A stretch of 64,000 bases of DNA from Nitratireductor sp. (GCF_017794765.1 NZ_CP051236.1:3184192-3248191), one strand, 5' to 3'; numbered from the stretch's first letter, positions 8,058 to 16,470 are shown. The notes: generated from the letters alone by a model not told the origin. Translations and numbers: made by a program.

Positions 8058-8927
8058 ATGAAGCGCAACGGCCTGCATGGTGTTATCGCCGCCGTCCCAA
8101 CTCCTGTGACAGCGTCGGGAGATCCGGACACGGCCCGTTTTCTGCGCCATGCGCAATGGGCACTGGACAATGGCTGCGATGCGCTGAATGTGCTCGGCAC
8201 GACGGGCGAAGCCAATTCGTTTGGGGCTGAACAACGCACCGCTCTCATGGAAGCAGCCGTCGGCGCCCTCGACAGCAGCAGACTGATGGTTGGCACGGGC
8301 ACCCCGGACCTGAAGACGGCAGTCGCGCTGACCCGGCGCGCCCATGAACTCGGCTTTGCCGCAGCGCTGGTTTTGCCACCTTACTATTACAAGGGAGTGA
8401 GCGATGACGGTCTGTTCGCCTGGTTCGAGCGACTGATCTCCGGCACGTCCGGAAACCCCATTCCCGTCTATCTTTACAATTTCCCGCAGATGACGGGCAT
8501 CACCTTCTCCCCGGCCCTTGCCCGCCGTCTGAAAGAGGCATTCCCTGATCGCATAGCCGGTGCGAAAGACAGTTCAGGCGATCTCGACTATGCTTCCGAA
8601 CTGGCAAAGATCAGTGATTTTGCCGTCTTCCCGAGCAACGAAGCCTCAATTTCGAAGGCGGAATCTGAAAATTACGCCGGATGCATTTCAGCAACCGCCA
8701 GCGTGACCGCGCCGCTTGTTGCAAAACTTTGGGCCGAACCCACCAATGATGATGCCCTGGAGGCGGCGTCCAGTGCACGCACCGCAATATCGGCGCACCC
8801 ACTCATTCCCGCGGTTAAATACCTGACTGCGAGACTGCATGGTGACGCAGGCTTTGCCGCTCCGCTGCCACCGCACATGCCGCTCTCAAACGAGCAGAAA
8901 GCGGCACTGGACGAGATTCCTCTGTGA
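8058..8927 (+). CDS. Dihydrodipicolinate synthase family aldolase (DapA/NAL superfamily)
   Basis: This is a 289-residue class I aldolase TIM barrel. It shows the substrate-binding GTTGEANSF loop, the Tyr of VYLYNFPQMTG (about Y140) and the Schiff-base lysine in AGAKDSSGD (K170). The family contains DapA, N-acetylneuraminate lyase and several sugar-acid or keto-acid aldolases. The gene stands alone, away from lysine genes, so a catabolic aldolase is at least as likely as true DapA. The start at 8058 has AAAGGAG 8 nt upstream; the frame is open back to 7995. Confidence 0.85.
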   Translation: MKRNGLHGVIAAVPTPVTASGDPDTARFLRHAQWALDNGCDALNVLGTTGEANSFGAEQRTALMEAAVGALDSSRLMVGTGTPDLKTAVALTRRAHELGFAAALVLPPYYYKGVSDDGLFAWFERLISGTSGNPIPVYLYNFPQMTGITFSPALARRLKEAFPDRIAGAKDSSGDLDYASELAKISDFAVFPSNEASISKAESENYAGCISATASVTAPLVAKLWAEPTNDDALEAASSARTAISAHPLIPAVKYLTARLHGDAGFAAPLPPHMPLSNEQKAALDEIPL

Positions 8928-8930
8928 ACC

Positions 8931-8972
8931 GGCCGGCGGCATTTCCGCGATGCGATCTGCCGCCCGCCGGCC
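8931..8972. terminator. Possible terminator between the DapA-like gene and pyrE
   Basis: GGCCGGCGG (8931-8939) and CCGCCGGCC (8964-8972) are perfect inverted arms between two convergent genes. There is no strong T-run on either side, so termination is inferred from position only. Confidence 0.35.
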
Positions 8973-8999
8973 TCCTGTTCTGTGAATACCGGCTGCCCG

Positions 9000-9704
9000 T
9001 CAGCCAGCCTTTTCGCCGATCTCGGAGATACCGCCATTGGCTGCAGACCATTCAAGCGGCTTGTTGAGAAACTTTTCCACTTCATCGAGCGTCTTCTCGT
9101 CGAAAAGCTTGTCTGTGCGCGCCACCTGCAGCACATCCCACCAGGTGGTGAGGTAGTGAAGCCGCATACCCGCGTCTTCCAGACGCTTGGGAGTGTCCGG
9201 AAATATCCCGTAGTAAAAGACGGCGAAAGTGTCCGTCACTTCGGCGCCAGCCTTGCGCACGGCCTCGGCAAATTTGAGCTTGCTCCCGCCATCCGTGGTC
9301 AGGTCTTCCACCAGAAGCAGCCGCGCACCTTCATTCAGATTGCCTTCGATTTGGGCATCGCGTCCAAAGCCCTTGGGCTTCTTGCGCACATAGAGCATGG
9401 GCAGGCCGAGCTTGTCAGAGAGCCAGGCAGCAAAGGGAATGCCTGCCGTCTCGCCTCCGGCCACCGCGTCGAACTTTTCGAACCCGGCATCCCGCAGAAC
9501 GACCGAGGCCGCAAAATCCATGATCGCGGAGCGAATACGCGGATAGGAAATCAGCTTCCGGCAGTCGATGTAGACCGGGCTCTTGAGCCCTGAAGTGAAC
9601 GTATAGGGTTCATCAGCCCGGAAATGAACCGCCTTGATCTCTATCAGCATCTTGGCCACGGTCTCGGCAATCAGGGCGCGGTCGGGGAATGTGTTGGCGA
9701 ACAT
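9000..9704 (-). CDS. pyrE: Orotate phosphoribosyltransferase
   Basis: This 234-residue enzyme transfers the phosphoribosyl group of PRPP to orotate in pyrimidine synthesis. The PRPP-binding motif [13 protein letters not shown] lies at about 129-141, the substrate loop lysines in [17 protein letters not shown] at about 105-120, and the N-terminal [16 protein letters not shown] is typical. Length agrees with the longer alphaproteobacterial form. The carbamoyl-phosphate synthase subunits (carA, carB) that feed the same pathway lie 17-26 kb away in this window. Confidence 0.95.
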   Translation of the reverse strand: MFANTFPDRALIAETVAKMLIEIKAVHFRADEPYTFTSGLKSPVYIDCRKLISYPRIRSAIMDFAASVVLRDAGFEKFDAVAGGETAGIPFAAWLSDKLGLPMLYVRKKPKGFGRDAQIEGNLNEGARLLLVEDLTTDGGSKLKFAEAVRKAGAEVTDTFAVFYYGIFPDTPKRLEDAGMRLHYLTTWWDVLQVARTDKLFDEKTLDEVEKFLNKPLEWSAANGGISEIGEKAG

Positions 9705-9828
9705 GGCTGGCTCTCGGTTGGTGACGCGGCTTTCAGCTATCAGGATTGAACGCCGGGCGGAAGTTTTTCCGACAATATTCCGGTGGATGGCTTTGCGCCA
9801 TTCATCTCATAATTTTCTCGACGCACCA

Positions 9829-9855
9829 TGTCGGAATGCTTCAAGCTCTGACGTC
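9829..9855 (+). promoter_or_regulatory. Candidate ECF42-type promoter for the DGPF-sigma operon
   Basis: TGTCGG (9829-9834), a 17-nt spacer and CGTC (9852-9855) lie 24 nt before the DGPF gene. The same TGTCGG-N17-CGTC arrangement occurs before the VOC gene at 11534. It resembles the motif described for ECF42 sigma factors (TGTCGA with CGA/TC). Confidence 0.6.
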
Positions 9856-9878
9856 TTCCAAACGAGAAAGGAACTGGA

Positions 9879-10265
9879 ATGCTCTACGCAATTCTCTGCT
9901 ACCACAATGAAGACGTCGTCATGTCCTGGTCCAGGGAAGAGGACGATGCTGTGCTCGCCAAGCGTCGGCGTGTCCAGAAGGAGCTGGTCGAGACGGACCG
10001 CATGGGCCCGGCAATCCGTCTGATGCCCACATCCGCGGCAACGACGATCCGGGCTTCGGGAAGCGATCAGCTCGTACTCGACGGCCCCTTCGCCGAAACC
10101 AAGGAACAGTTGCTCGGTTTCTACGTCGTGGATTGCGAGAATCTGGAGGAGGTCGTCGATTTCGCCAAACGCCTGAAAGAGGGCGAGAGCGTCACATTCG
10201 AAGTTCGCCCGATACAGATTTTTGAGAAAGGCACTTTGCCTGAGAGGGAAGCGGCTCCCAAATGA
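9879..10265 (+). CDS. YCII/DGPF-domain protein of the ECF42 module
   Basis: The 128-residue product has the YciI-like fold with the signature DGPFAETKEQLLGFYVVD at about 68-85 and the N-terminal MLYAILCYHNED. DGPF proteins are the standard genomic partners of ECF42 sigma factors and are thought to take part in sensing or signalling to them, with the mechanism unresolved. The stop overlaps the sigma gene start by 4 nt (ATGA), indicating translational coupling. AAAGGAA precedes the start. Confidence 0.88.
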   Translation: MLYAILCYHNEDVVMSWSREEDDAVLAKRRRVQKELVETDRMGPAIRLMPTSAATTIRASGSDQLVLDGPFAETKEQLLGFYVVDCENLEEVVDFAKRLKEGESVTFEVRPIQIFEKGTLPEREAAPK

Positions 10266-11515
10266 CCGAACTCGCCTGGATCGAGAATGCGCTCACAAGC
10301 TCGCGCCCGCAGGCTATGGGCGCACTTCTACGCTATTTTCGCGATCTCGACCGAGCCGAGGAGGCTTTCCAGGAGGCGTGTCTGCGGGCGTTGAAAAACT
10401 GGCCGATCAAGGGCCCGCCCCGCGACCCGACCGCCTGGCTGATTTTCGTCGGTCGCAATGCAGCGCTGGATGGCGTAAGGCGCGACAGCCGCAGCACTGC
10501 ACTACCCTCCGAAGACAGGATATCGGATCTCGACGACGTCGAGGCCGACATGGCCGAACGGCTGGACGATGCGCACTACCGCGACGATATCCTGCGGCTG
10601 ATGTTCGTCTGCTGCCATCCCGATCTTCCGGCAACACAGCAAGTGGCGCTCGCATTGCGCATCGTCTCGGGGCTCAGCGTACGCGAGATCGCCAGCGCCT
10701 TTCTGGTGGGCGAAAAGGCCATGGAGCAACGCATTACCCGCGCCAAGCGTCGGGTAGCCGAGGCAAACGTTCCCTTTGCCGCACCCAACGCCGTCGAGCG
10801 CTCCGAACGGCTCGGATCGGTCGCAGCGATGATCTATCTGGTTTTTAACGAGGGTTATTCCGCAACCAGCGGCGCGGAAGTCGTGCGCTCCTCGCTGTGC
10901 GATGAGGCCATCCGGCTTGCCCGCCTGTTGCTGCGGCTTTTCCCTTCCGAACCCGAGATCATGGGGCTCCTCGCCCTCATGCTTCTCCAGCACGCCCGCA
11001 GTGCCGCCCGCACGGATGCGGATGGCAATGCCGTTCTGCTTGATGACCAGGATCGGACACTCTGGAACCGCACCGGCATTGAAGAGGGACTGGCCCTGGT
11101 GGACAAGGCTCTGCGCCACGGACGGCCCGGCCCCTATCAGGTGCAGGCGGCAATTGCGGCACTTCACGCGCGTGCCCGCACGCCGGTAGAAACCGACTGG
11201 GAAGAAATAGACCTTCTCTATCAGATGCTGGAAAGCCAGACGCCGTCACCTGTCATCACGCTCAACCGCTCGGTCGCAGTATCCAAAATTCGCGGACCCG
11301 AAGCCGCGTTACGATTGATCACCCCTCTGGCGGAACGCCTTTCGGGTTATTTTTACTACCACGGTGTACGCGGTGCATATCTGGGCGAAATTGGACGCGC
11401 CGAAGAAGCTCGCGAAGCGTTCGACCGCGCCATCGCGCTGGCGCGCACACCAGCCGAAGCCGCACATATACGTCAGCATCTGGATCGGTTGGCCATGAAA
11501 ACACAAACGGATTGA
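10262..11515 (+). CDS. ECF42-group RNA polymerase sigma factor with C-terminal TPR-like extension
   Basis: The 417-residue protein begins with sigma region 2 (YFRDLDRAEEAFQEACLRAL, then PTAWLIFVGRNAALDGVRR), and sigma region 4 follows at about 115-165 (LPATQQVALALRIVSGLSVREIASAFLV). The remaining 240 residues form the helical extension that defines ECF42: EGYSATSG, AIRLARLL, GPYQVQAAIAALHA and ITLNRSVAVS. In this group the extension, rather than an anti-sigma factor, is needed for activity. It is coupled to the DGPF gene and the same promoter motif recurs before the downstream VOC gene. Confidence 0.92.
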   Translation: MTELAWIENALTSSRPQAMGALLRYFRDLDRAEEAFQEACLRALKNWPIKGPPRDPTAWLIFVGRNAALDGVRRDSRSTALPSEDRISDLDDVEADMAERLDDAHYRDDILRLMFVCCHPDLPATQQVALALRIVSGLSVREIASAFLVGEKAMEQRITRAKRRVAEANVPFAAPNAVERSERLGSVAAMIYLVFNEGYSATSGAEVVRSSLCDEAIRLARLLLRLFPSEPEIMGLLALMLLQHARSAARTDADGNAVLLDDQDRTLWNRTGIEEGLALVDKALRHGRPGPYQVQAAIAALHARARTPVETDWEEIDLLYQMLESQTPSPVITLNRSVAVSKIRGPEAALRLITPLAERLSGYFYYHGVRGAYLGEIGRAEEAREAFDRAIALARTPAEAAHIRQHLDRLAMKTQTD

Positions 11516-11533
11516 ACAAAAATTCGGGCGGCA

Positions 11534-11560
11534 TGTCGGACGTACCGACCGCCATTCGTC
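11534..11560 (+). promoter_or_regulatory. Candidate ECF42-type promoter for the VOC gene
   Basis: TGTCGG (11534-11539), a 17-nt spacer and CGTC (11557-11560) match the element at 9829 in sequence and spacing, 46 nt before the VOC start codon. Confidence 0.6.
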
Positions 11561-11606
11561 CTGATGAGGAGTCCCGACATCGCGGGCTTGTCATTAGGAG
11601 AAAATC

Positions 11607-12026
11607 ATGTCCGAAACCCACAATGTTGCAGACCGGGGGGAAATGCCCGAGGTTCTCGGCGGTGTCGTCCCTTATCTCATTGTCGATGGCGCATCAAAAG
11701 CGGCCGAATTCTACAAACAGGCCCTGGCGGCGAAAGAGGTTTTCCGGCAACCGGAAGACGAGAATGGCCGCACCATGCACATTCATCTCTATATTCACGG
11801 CGGTTCGCTCATGCTTTGCGACGCCTATCCGGAATATGGTCAACCCCTGCGGGATCATGCCGGATACACACTGACCCTGAACGTTGACGATGTCGACGGT
11901 TGGTGGGCACGCGCGGTGGGTGCAGGCATGAACGTGACATTGCCTCTTGAACGCATGTTCTGGGGTGATCGATATGGTCAACTCCTCGACCCGTTCGGCG
12001 TGGCCTGGGGGATCGTCGGCAAATAA
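11607..12026 (+). CDS. VOC (glyoxalase/PhnB-like) family protein, probable ECF42 target
   Basis: This 139-residue vicinal-oxygen-chelate protein has two beta-alpha-beta-beta-beta modules: VVPYLIVDGASKAAEFYKQA at the start and LNVDDVDGWWARAVGAG in the second half, ending in the characteristic RYGQLLDPFGVAWGI. The type is PhnB-like. The metal ligands cannot be fixed with confidence and the substrate is unknown. It has its own ribosome site (AGGAG) and its own ECF42-like promoter, and is followed by a strong terminator at 12122. Confidence 0.85.
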   Translation: MSETHNVADRGEMPEVLGGVVPYLIVDGASKAAEFYKQALAAKEVFRQPEDENGRTMHIHLYIHGGSLMLCDAYPEYGQPLRDHAGYTLTLNVDDVDGWWARAVGAGMNVTLPLERMFWGDRYGQLLDPFGVAWGIVGK

Positions 12027-12121
12027 CCGCGTTCTGATTCTCAAAGGATCGCGCCTTTTCGCGGCGTTTGGCCTCCCCCAGGTGCTCCCCAAGCCCCAGG
12101 GCCATTACGCGCTGCGAAAGG

Positions 12122-12157
12122 CGGCCGGGGAGAAAAACATCCCCGGCCGTTTTGTTT
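12122..12157 (+). terminator. Rho-independent terminator after the VOC gene
   Basis: CGGCCGGGG (12122-12130) pairs with CCCCGGCCG (12141-12149), followed by TTTTGTTT. Confidence 0.85.
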
Positions 12158-12297
12158 CCATCGCTTTACAGGGGTGCCCCGCACGCACTAGGCTGTGTCG
12201 ACAAGGGAAAGAGAGGCTTTGCCACATCCCTGTTCGCCGACGCAGAGCGCTATGCCGCGTCAACATCTTCTCACACAAAAGCGATTGAGAGACAGAC

Positions 12298-12732
12298 ATG
12301 AGCCAGGTCAAAAGCGGCGATGTCGTACGCATCCATTACACAGGCAAGCTGGCCGACGGCACGCAGTTTGATTCCTCGGCTGGACGCGAACCACTCGAGT
12401 TCAAGGTGGGCAGTGGCCAGATAATCTCCGGCCTCGACCGACAGATCCAGGGTATGAAGCAGGGTGAGAGCGGCACGCTCAACATTCCCGCGGCTGAGGC
12501 CTACGGTGCCCGTGACGAAAACCAGGTTCAGGCGGTACCACGCTCAGCGTTGCCACCCGAGCTGGACGTAAAGGTCGGCTCCAACCTCCAGGCCACCACG
12601 CAGGACGGAAACCAGATTTCCCTTACGGTGGTTGGCGTGGGTGATGACGAAATCACGGTCGACGCCAATCATCCGCTGGCCGGCCACGATCTGATTTTTG
12701 ACATTGAAGTCGTCGAGATCGTCGGCGCCTGA
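12298..12732 (+). CDS. FKBP-type peptidyl-prolyl cis-trans isomerase (SlyD-like)
   Basis: The 144-residue product has the SlyD-type split FKBP domain. VKSGDVVRIHYTGKLADG and FDSSAGREPLEFKVGSGQ start the fold, the inserted IF domain covers about 70-125, and HPLAGHDLIFDIEVVEI closes it. Such proteins catalyse prolyl isomerisation and act as chaperones. The long metal-binding His/Cys tail of E. coli SlyD is absent. No signal peptide is present, so it is cytoplasmic. It appears monocistronic. Confidence 0.9.
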   Translation: MSQVKSGDVVRIHYTGKLADGTQFDSSAGREPLEFKVGSGQIISGLDRQIQGMKQGESGTLNIPAAEAYGARDENQVQAVPRSALPPELDVKVGSNLQATTQDGNQISLTVVGVGDDEITVDANHPLAGHDLIFDIEVVEIVGA

Positions 12733-12805
12733 TCACGATAGTGCGGAAGCCGCCGGTGCCATCGCACCGCGGCTCCCCATTGCGGTCTCCCCTTCACGTG
12801 CAGCC

Positions 12806-13231
12806 TTACTGCGGAATGGCATCAGGCGAATATTGGTCTGCAAACTCGGCAGAGGGCGGGATCGGCTTGATGATGTCGATCAGAACACCATTCGGATCGG
12901 CAGTGATGAAGTGACGTTGTCCGAACGCTTCGTCACGCAGTTCCAGCAGCACTGGAAGCCCCGCGCCTTTCAGCCTCTCATATTCGGCGTCTACATCTTC
13001 GACCTCAAAATTCAGGATCAGACCTGACACCTTCCCCCTGCCGCTCTCCGGCACGGTCGCGTGGTTTCCGTTCAGTATGGCGAGATTGACGCCTGGGTCG
13101 TTGCTTGACTGAAGATGGACATACCAGTCCGCCTCAAATGCCGGCTGAAAACCAAAATGAGCGCAGTAAAACCCTGCGGTTTCGGAGACTTTTTCCGTCA
13201 TGATGACCGGGTAGTAACTGGTGATTTTCAT
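12806..13231 (-). CDS. VOC family (glyoxalase/bleomycin-resistance fold) protein
   Basis: This 141-residue single VOC protein has [20 protein letters not shown] at the start, [18 protein letters not shown] at the centre of the second module, and [19 protein letters not shown] at the end. The substrate is unknown. It is divergent from the TetR gene at 13368, and the 136-bp gap holds two operator-like dyads, so it is probably the gene repressed by that TetR. The start is placed at 13231, where AGGA is 9 nt upstream; ATG at 13237 and a start at 13303 are alternatives. Confidence 0.8.
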   Translation of the reverse strand: MKITSYYPVIMTEKVSETAGFYCAHFGFQPAFEADWYVHLQSSNDPGVNLAILNGNHATVPESGRGKVSGLILNFEVEDVDAEYERLKGAGLPVLLELRDEAFGQRHFITADPNGVLIDIIKPIPPSAEFADQYSPDAIPQ

Positions 13232-13297
13232 CGTCATGGTTCCTGTTGGCGCGTTGGTCGCAACTGCATGCTTTGATCCTCGCGACTCGCAAAACAC

Positions 13298-13323
13298 TTG
13301 CAATCAACAATTGTCGCTATAAA
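13298..13323 (+). promoter_or_regulatory. Possible promoter of the tetR-type gene
   Basis: TTGCAA (13298-13303) and TATAAA (13318-13323) resemble -35 and -10 boxes but are only 14 nt apart, so the -35 is doubtful. The -10 directly abuts the first operator-like dyad, as expected for autorepression. Confidence 0.3.
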
Positions 13324-13339
13324 CATACAGACTGCATGT
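13323..13339. promoter_or_regulatory. Operator-like dyad 1 for the TetR regulator
   Basis: ACATACAG-A-CTGCATGT is a 17-bp imperfect palindrome (one mismatch per arm) in the VOC/tetR intergenic region. An almost identical copy starts 28 bp downstream. Confidence 0.65.
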
Positions 13340-13350
13340 ACTGATAATTA

Positions 13351-13367
13351 ACATACAGGCTGCATGT
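13351..13367. promoter_or_regulatory. Operator-like dyad 2 for the TetR regulator
   Basis: ACATACAG-G-CTGCATGT differs from dyad 1 only at the central base and ends immediately before the tetR-type start codon at 13368. That leaves no room for a Shine-Dalgarno, suggesting a leaderless or weakly translated message. Confidence 0.65.
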
Positions 13368-13964
13368 ATGCAACAGGAATCAGGTCGGCGTTCCAACCGC
13401 GAGCGCAGTGAGGAAACCCGCGACAGGCTCATCGAGGCCGCGCGCCGCCTTTTCGTGGAGAAATCCTATGCGGAAACCGGAACGCCGGAGATCGCTCGCG
13501 AAGCCGGTGTCACCCGGGGAGCGCTCTATCATCATTTCGCCGACAAACAGGCTCTGCTTGCCGCCGTGGTCGAACGCGAGGCAAGCACGGTGGCAGATGA
13601 GATCGAGCATCACACGGTCGTTTCCTCGTCAGCCACAAGCGCGCTGATCGAGGGTGGACACGCTTATCTCAAAGCGATGACTGCCCCCGGACGCACACGC
13701 CTCTTGCTCCTCGATGGTCCTGCAGTTCTCGGAAGAAGCGGAATGGACGAGATCGACAGCCGCCACGGCAACAGGACGCTAAGGGAAGGGTTGCAGGCTG
13801 CCATTGAAGCCCGACAGATCCGCGACCTGCCGCTGGATGCGCTGACCGGCTTGCTTGGCGCGGCATTCGACCGTGCAGCGCTGGCGATTGATGCCGGCGC
13901 GGACGCAGAAAGTTATCGTCGAGCCCTCGCCGGACTCATAGAGGGGCTATCCCCCGCCCCGTAG
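13368..13964 (+). CDS. TetR family transcriptional regulator
   Basis: The 198-residue repressor has the TetR helix-turn-helix at about 18-65 (RDRLIEAARRLFVEKSYAET, PEIAREAGVTRGALYHHFADK). Its C-terminal ligand domain has LLLLDGPAVLG and GLLGAAFDRAALAIDAG. The domain resembles a group of TetRs that often sit next to a VOC or small oxidoreductase gene. It faces the VOC gene at 12806-13231, and the two dyads between them fit autoregulation plus control of that gene. The inducer is unknown. Confidence 0.92.
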   Translation: MQQESGRRSNRERSEETRDRLIEAARRLFVEKSYAETGTPEIAREAGVTRGALYHHFADKQALLAAVVEREASTVADEIEHHTVVSSSATSALIEGGHAYLKAMTAPGRTRLLLLDGPAVLGRSGMDEIDSRHGNRTLREGLQAAIEARQIRDLPLDALTGLLGAAFDRAALAIDAGADAESYRRALAGLIEGLSPAP

Positions 13965-13971
13965 GCGCGGG

Positions 13972-14682
13972 CTACGGCTTTTCCGGGCTCCTCTTGCCGC
14001 CGGCCCTCATGGCAGGATTGGTGACGTCAACCTTGAGACCGGCAACCAGTTCACGGGCAGCAGAGAAGAACTCTCGGTAAAGTATCGACGCAAACAGCAG
14101 CACACTGACACCGATAGCTGCCCAGGCGGAGACAAACCAGGCGATCATACCCAATGAAAAATAGTAGGCCCGAATGCCCTGATTGAAATTGCGCGCCGCG
14201 ATCGTGTTGAGCGCCGCCATAACGTAGATTTCCTCTGGGTCGCATTCATCCGCCTCGTCCGCTGCCCCGAGCATGATACAGAAATGGTTGAACTGTCGCA
14301 GCGACAGCGTGAAGGACAAAAACGCCATCACGAACATCACCAAAAACAGCACCAGATGCCGCTCGACGGCCGCTTTCGAAATGTCCAGCGCCGGCTGCAT
14401 CACCGACACGGCTTCCACCACCGCGCTGATTTGACCGAACACGGCGATCAACGCCAGTATGATCAGAACCGTGGTTGATGCGAAGAAGGAGACGGCCCCC
14501 ATCAGATTGCCCGAGAGGATTGCATCCATCGGCGTCTCACGGCGCACTGCGTTGCGCACCCAGCGGTGGCGCTGCGCACCCATGATAATGGACAACGAGG
14601 GCCGTCGCTTTTCCAGCCAGCTCGCAAAGACGGTGTAGAACCCCCAGCAAAAAATCGGGAAGAGCGAAGCTGCGAGCGTCAA
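13972..14682 (-). CDS. DUF599 family membrane protein
   Basis: The 236-residue integral membrane protein has about four hydrophobic segments (near residues 5-20, 60-85, 110-130 and 180-205). Family landmarks include MGAQRHRWV, SGNLMGAVSFFASTTVLI, NHFCIMLGA and ARNFNQGIRAYYFSL. DUF599 proteins have no assigned function. The start appears to be TTG at 14682, with AAAGG about 8 nt upstream and an in-frame stop shortly before. It converges with the TetR gene, whose stop is 7 nt away. Confidence 0.85.
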   Translation of the reverse strand: MTLAASLFPIFCWGFYTVFASWLEKRRPSLSIIMGAQRHRWVRNAVRRETPMDAILSGNLMGAVSFFASTTVLIILALIAVFGQISAVVEAVSVMQPALDISKAAVERHLVLFLVMFVMAFLSFTLSLRQFNHFCIMLGAADEADECDPEEIYVMAALNTIAARNFNQGIRAYYFSLGMIAWFVSAWAAIGVSVLLFASILYREFFSAARELVAGLKVDVTNPAMRAGGKRSPEKP

Positions 14683-14796
14683 TGTTAATGCCTTTCAGCC
14701 TGTAGACCACAGACTGCAAGTTTGACCGAAGCCACGCTGTTGGTCCAGTCAGCCGTTGCGGTTTGCAAACCCGCAACAGCTAAACCGACGACGCGA

Positions 14797-15090
14797 TCAG
14801 CCGAAGATCTGGTCACCCTGCTCATCGATTACCTGGCGACCCTTTCGGACCGCCTGCTCTGCAGCGAGATCTGCACTTGGGAAGCGATCGGCGCGCACCA
14901 GACGATGCTCCTTGCGAACCCCATCCACCTCTTTCGAGATCAGCGCGCACGTCTGAAACTGGCCGCCCTCAGAAAACGGAGTGGGCTGGATCATGAAACC
15001 TTTGTGCTCGACAGCAGCCCCTACCGGCTTTCCTTCCCCCGCGGTGGATGTGTCCGCTCCTCCTCCGAACAGGCGCTTCAGGAATGACAT
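14797..15090 (-). CDS. HlyU-like family protein
   Basis: The 97-residue product starts MSFLKRLFGGG and contains AVEHKGFMIQPTPFSEGGQF and CALISKEVDGVRKEHRLVRAD, the pattern of the HlyU family named after the Vibrio haemolysin activator. Most alphaproteobacterial members are uncharacterised, and the short glycine-rich start lacks a helix-turn-helix of its own. GGGGAG precedes the start codon. No partner gene is evident nearby. Confidence 0.8.
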   Translation of the reverse strand: MSFLKRLFGGGADTSTAGEGKPVGAAVEHKGFMIQPTPFSEGGQFQTCALISKEVDGVRKEHRLVRADRFPSADLAAEQAVRKGRQVIDEQGDQIFG

Positions 15091-15173
15091 GTGTTTACTC
15101 CCCTCATTTCAGCGATCTCTTCACGTTTTACCCCTGTGCAGGCCAATGCGGAACACAAAGCGTACCGGGTGCT

Positions 15174-15593
15174 TCACGCAACATGCAACACGACCTCACG
15201 CCGATGCGGTCGAACACGGTGCTCGAACAGATAGACGCCCTGCCAGGTGCCTAGAACCAGCCGGCCATTCATCACCGGGATGCCAATGGATGTCTGGGTC
15301 AAAGCCGCCTTGATGTGCGCGGGCATGTCGTCGGGCCCTTCAAGGCGATGGACAATCCAAGCCATGGAGGGATCGTCAGAGAGCGGAACGAGTCGGCTGA
15401 AAAAAGTCTCCAGATCCCGTTTCACATCCGCATCGGCGTTTTCCTGGATGATCAGAGAGCAGGATGTATGACGCACGAACACCGTGAGGAGCCCGGCCAC
15501 AAGGCCCGCTTCGTCAACGAAGCTCTCAACCCGATCGGTAAATTCATACAGCCCGGGCCCCGCAGTGGGGACGGACAGGATCGTCTGTCTCAT
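15174..15593 (-). CDS. YjbQ family (UPF0047) protein
   Basis: The 139-residue product is a complete YjbQ-family protein: VRHTSCSLIIQENADADVKRD, the metal/active-site region DDMPAHIKAALTQTSIGIPV, and the C-terminal LGTWQGVYLFEHR. YjbQ proteins show low thiamine-phosphate-synthase-like activity in vitro, but their physiological role is uncertain. The start at 15593 (MRQTIL) gives family length; the open frame to 15800 overlaps map and is not expected to be translated. It follows map by 52 nt in the same direction. Confidence 0.9.
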   Translation of the reverse strand: MRQTILSVPTAGPGLYEFTDRVESFVDEAGLVAGLLTVFVRHTSCSLIIQENADADVKRDLETFFSRLVPLSDDPSMAWIVHRLEGPDDMPAHIKAALTQTSIGIPVMNGRLVLGTWQGVYLFEHRVRPHRREVVLHVA

Positions 15594-15645
15594 GCTATTG
15601 GTGGAGCATCCGAACGAATGCGCTGTCAAGCAGGCAAGCCCCGGT

Positions 15646-16398
15646 TCATCCAGGCAAGGTGACCACGATCGGCCCCCGGTCCGTTGCCACGACCGTATGC
15701 TCGTATTGCACCACCGGGGCACAGGGTTCCGCATGCAGGGTCCAGGCATCATCGTCCCCATGCATGGCCCAAAGTCCTCCACAGGACAGAAACGGTTCAA
15801 CCGTCAGAACCAGCCCCCTGTTGATCCGGCGCCTATCATTGCGTGTCGGCCAGGTGGCGATTTCCTCGGGGTATTCATGCAAGGATCGCCCAACCCCATG
15901 GCTGGCCAGGTTTCGGATCAAGGTGTAACCCCGGCGCTCGGCAAAGCGGCCGATCGCTTTTCCGATACCGGCCAGGGGTTTGTTGCTGCGCACCTGCGCG
16001 ATGCCGATCTCCATGGCGCGCTTGCCATCTCGGCACAAACCCTCGAGCCGGGCATCTACCCTCCCCAGCCGAAATGTAGCGCCGGTATCGGCAAAATAGC
16101 CATTCTTGGATGCCGAAACATCGATGTTGACCAGGTCTCCCTCAGCAAGAATCCTGCCGCCCGGAATGCCGTGGGCAATCTCCTCATTCACGCTGATGCA
16201 GGTTGCCCCGGGAAAGTCATAGGTTGTCTGCGGCGCAGAAAGTGCGCCTTCACGCTCCAGCAACGCACCGCCGATCTGATCCAGTTCCCTGGTGGTCATG
16301 CCCGGCTCCATGGCTTTCGCCATGGCATGCATGGTGTTCGCGACAATGCGGCCAATTTCTCTCAAGCCGTCAAGTTCATCCTGATGTGTGATCGTCAT
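15646..16398 (-). CDS. map: Type I methionine aminopeptidase
   Basis: The 250-residue enzyme removes initiator methionine from nascent proteins. The metal ligands are readable in order: two Asp in NIDVSASKNGYFADTGATF, His in NLASHGVGRSLHEYP, Glu in LTVEPFLS and Glu in QYEHTVVAT. The start at 16398 (MTITHQDEL) is preferred; the open frame continues to 16458 across the rpoD terminator. This may be one of several Map paralogues in the genome. Confidence 0.93.
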   Translation of the reverse strand: MTITHQDELDGLREIGRIVANTMHAMAKAMEPGMTTRELDQIGGALLEREGALSAPQTTYDFPGATCISVNEEIAHGIPGGRILAEGDLVNIDVSASKNGYFADTGATFRLGRVDARLEGLCRDGKRAMEIGIAQVRSNKPLAGIGKAIGRFAERRGYTLIRNLASHGVGRSLHEYPEEIATWPTRNDRRRINRGLVLTVEPFLSCGGLWAMHGDDDAWTLHAEPCAPVVQYEHTVVATDRGPIVVTLPG

Positions 16399-16443
16399 TG
16401 CTTTGGCTTGCCCTGCCGGATGCTGATGAAATTGCCTCCGAAC

Positions 16444-16470
16444 AAAAAAGCCGGGCACTCAGACCCGGCA
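16444..16470 (-). terminator. Rho-independent terminator after rpoD
   Basis: On the minus strand GCCGGG-8 nt-CCCGGC is followed directly by TTTTTT, about 67 nt after the rpoD stop codon and just before map. Confidence 0.9.

Noticed and set aside
8058-8927. Assigning dapA to the aldolase gene
   Set aside because: The family contains many aldolases and the gene is isolated from lysine biosynthesis, so a specific symbol is not supported.
12748-12773. Hairpin after the FKBP gene as a terminator
   Set aside because: The stem has a bulge and no T-run follows; too weak to call.
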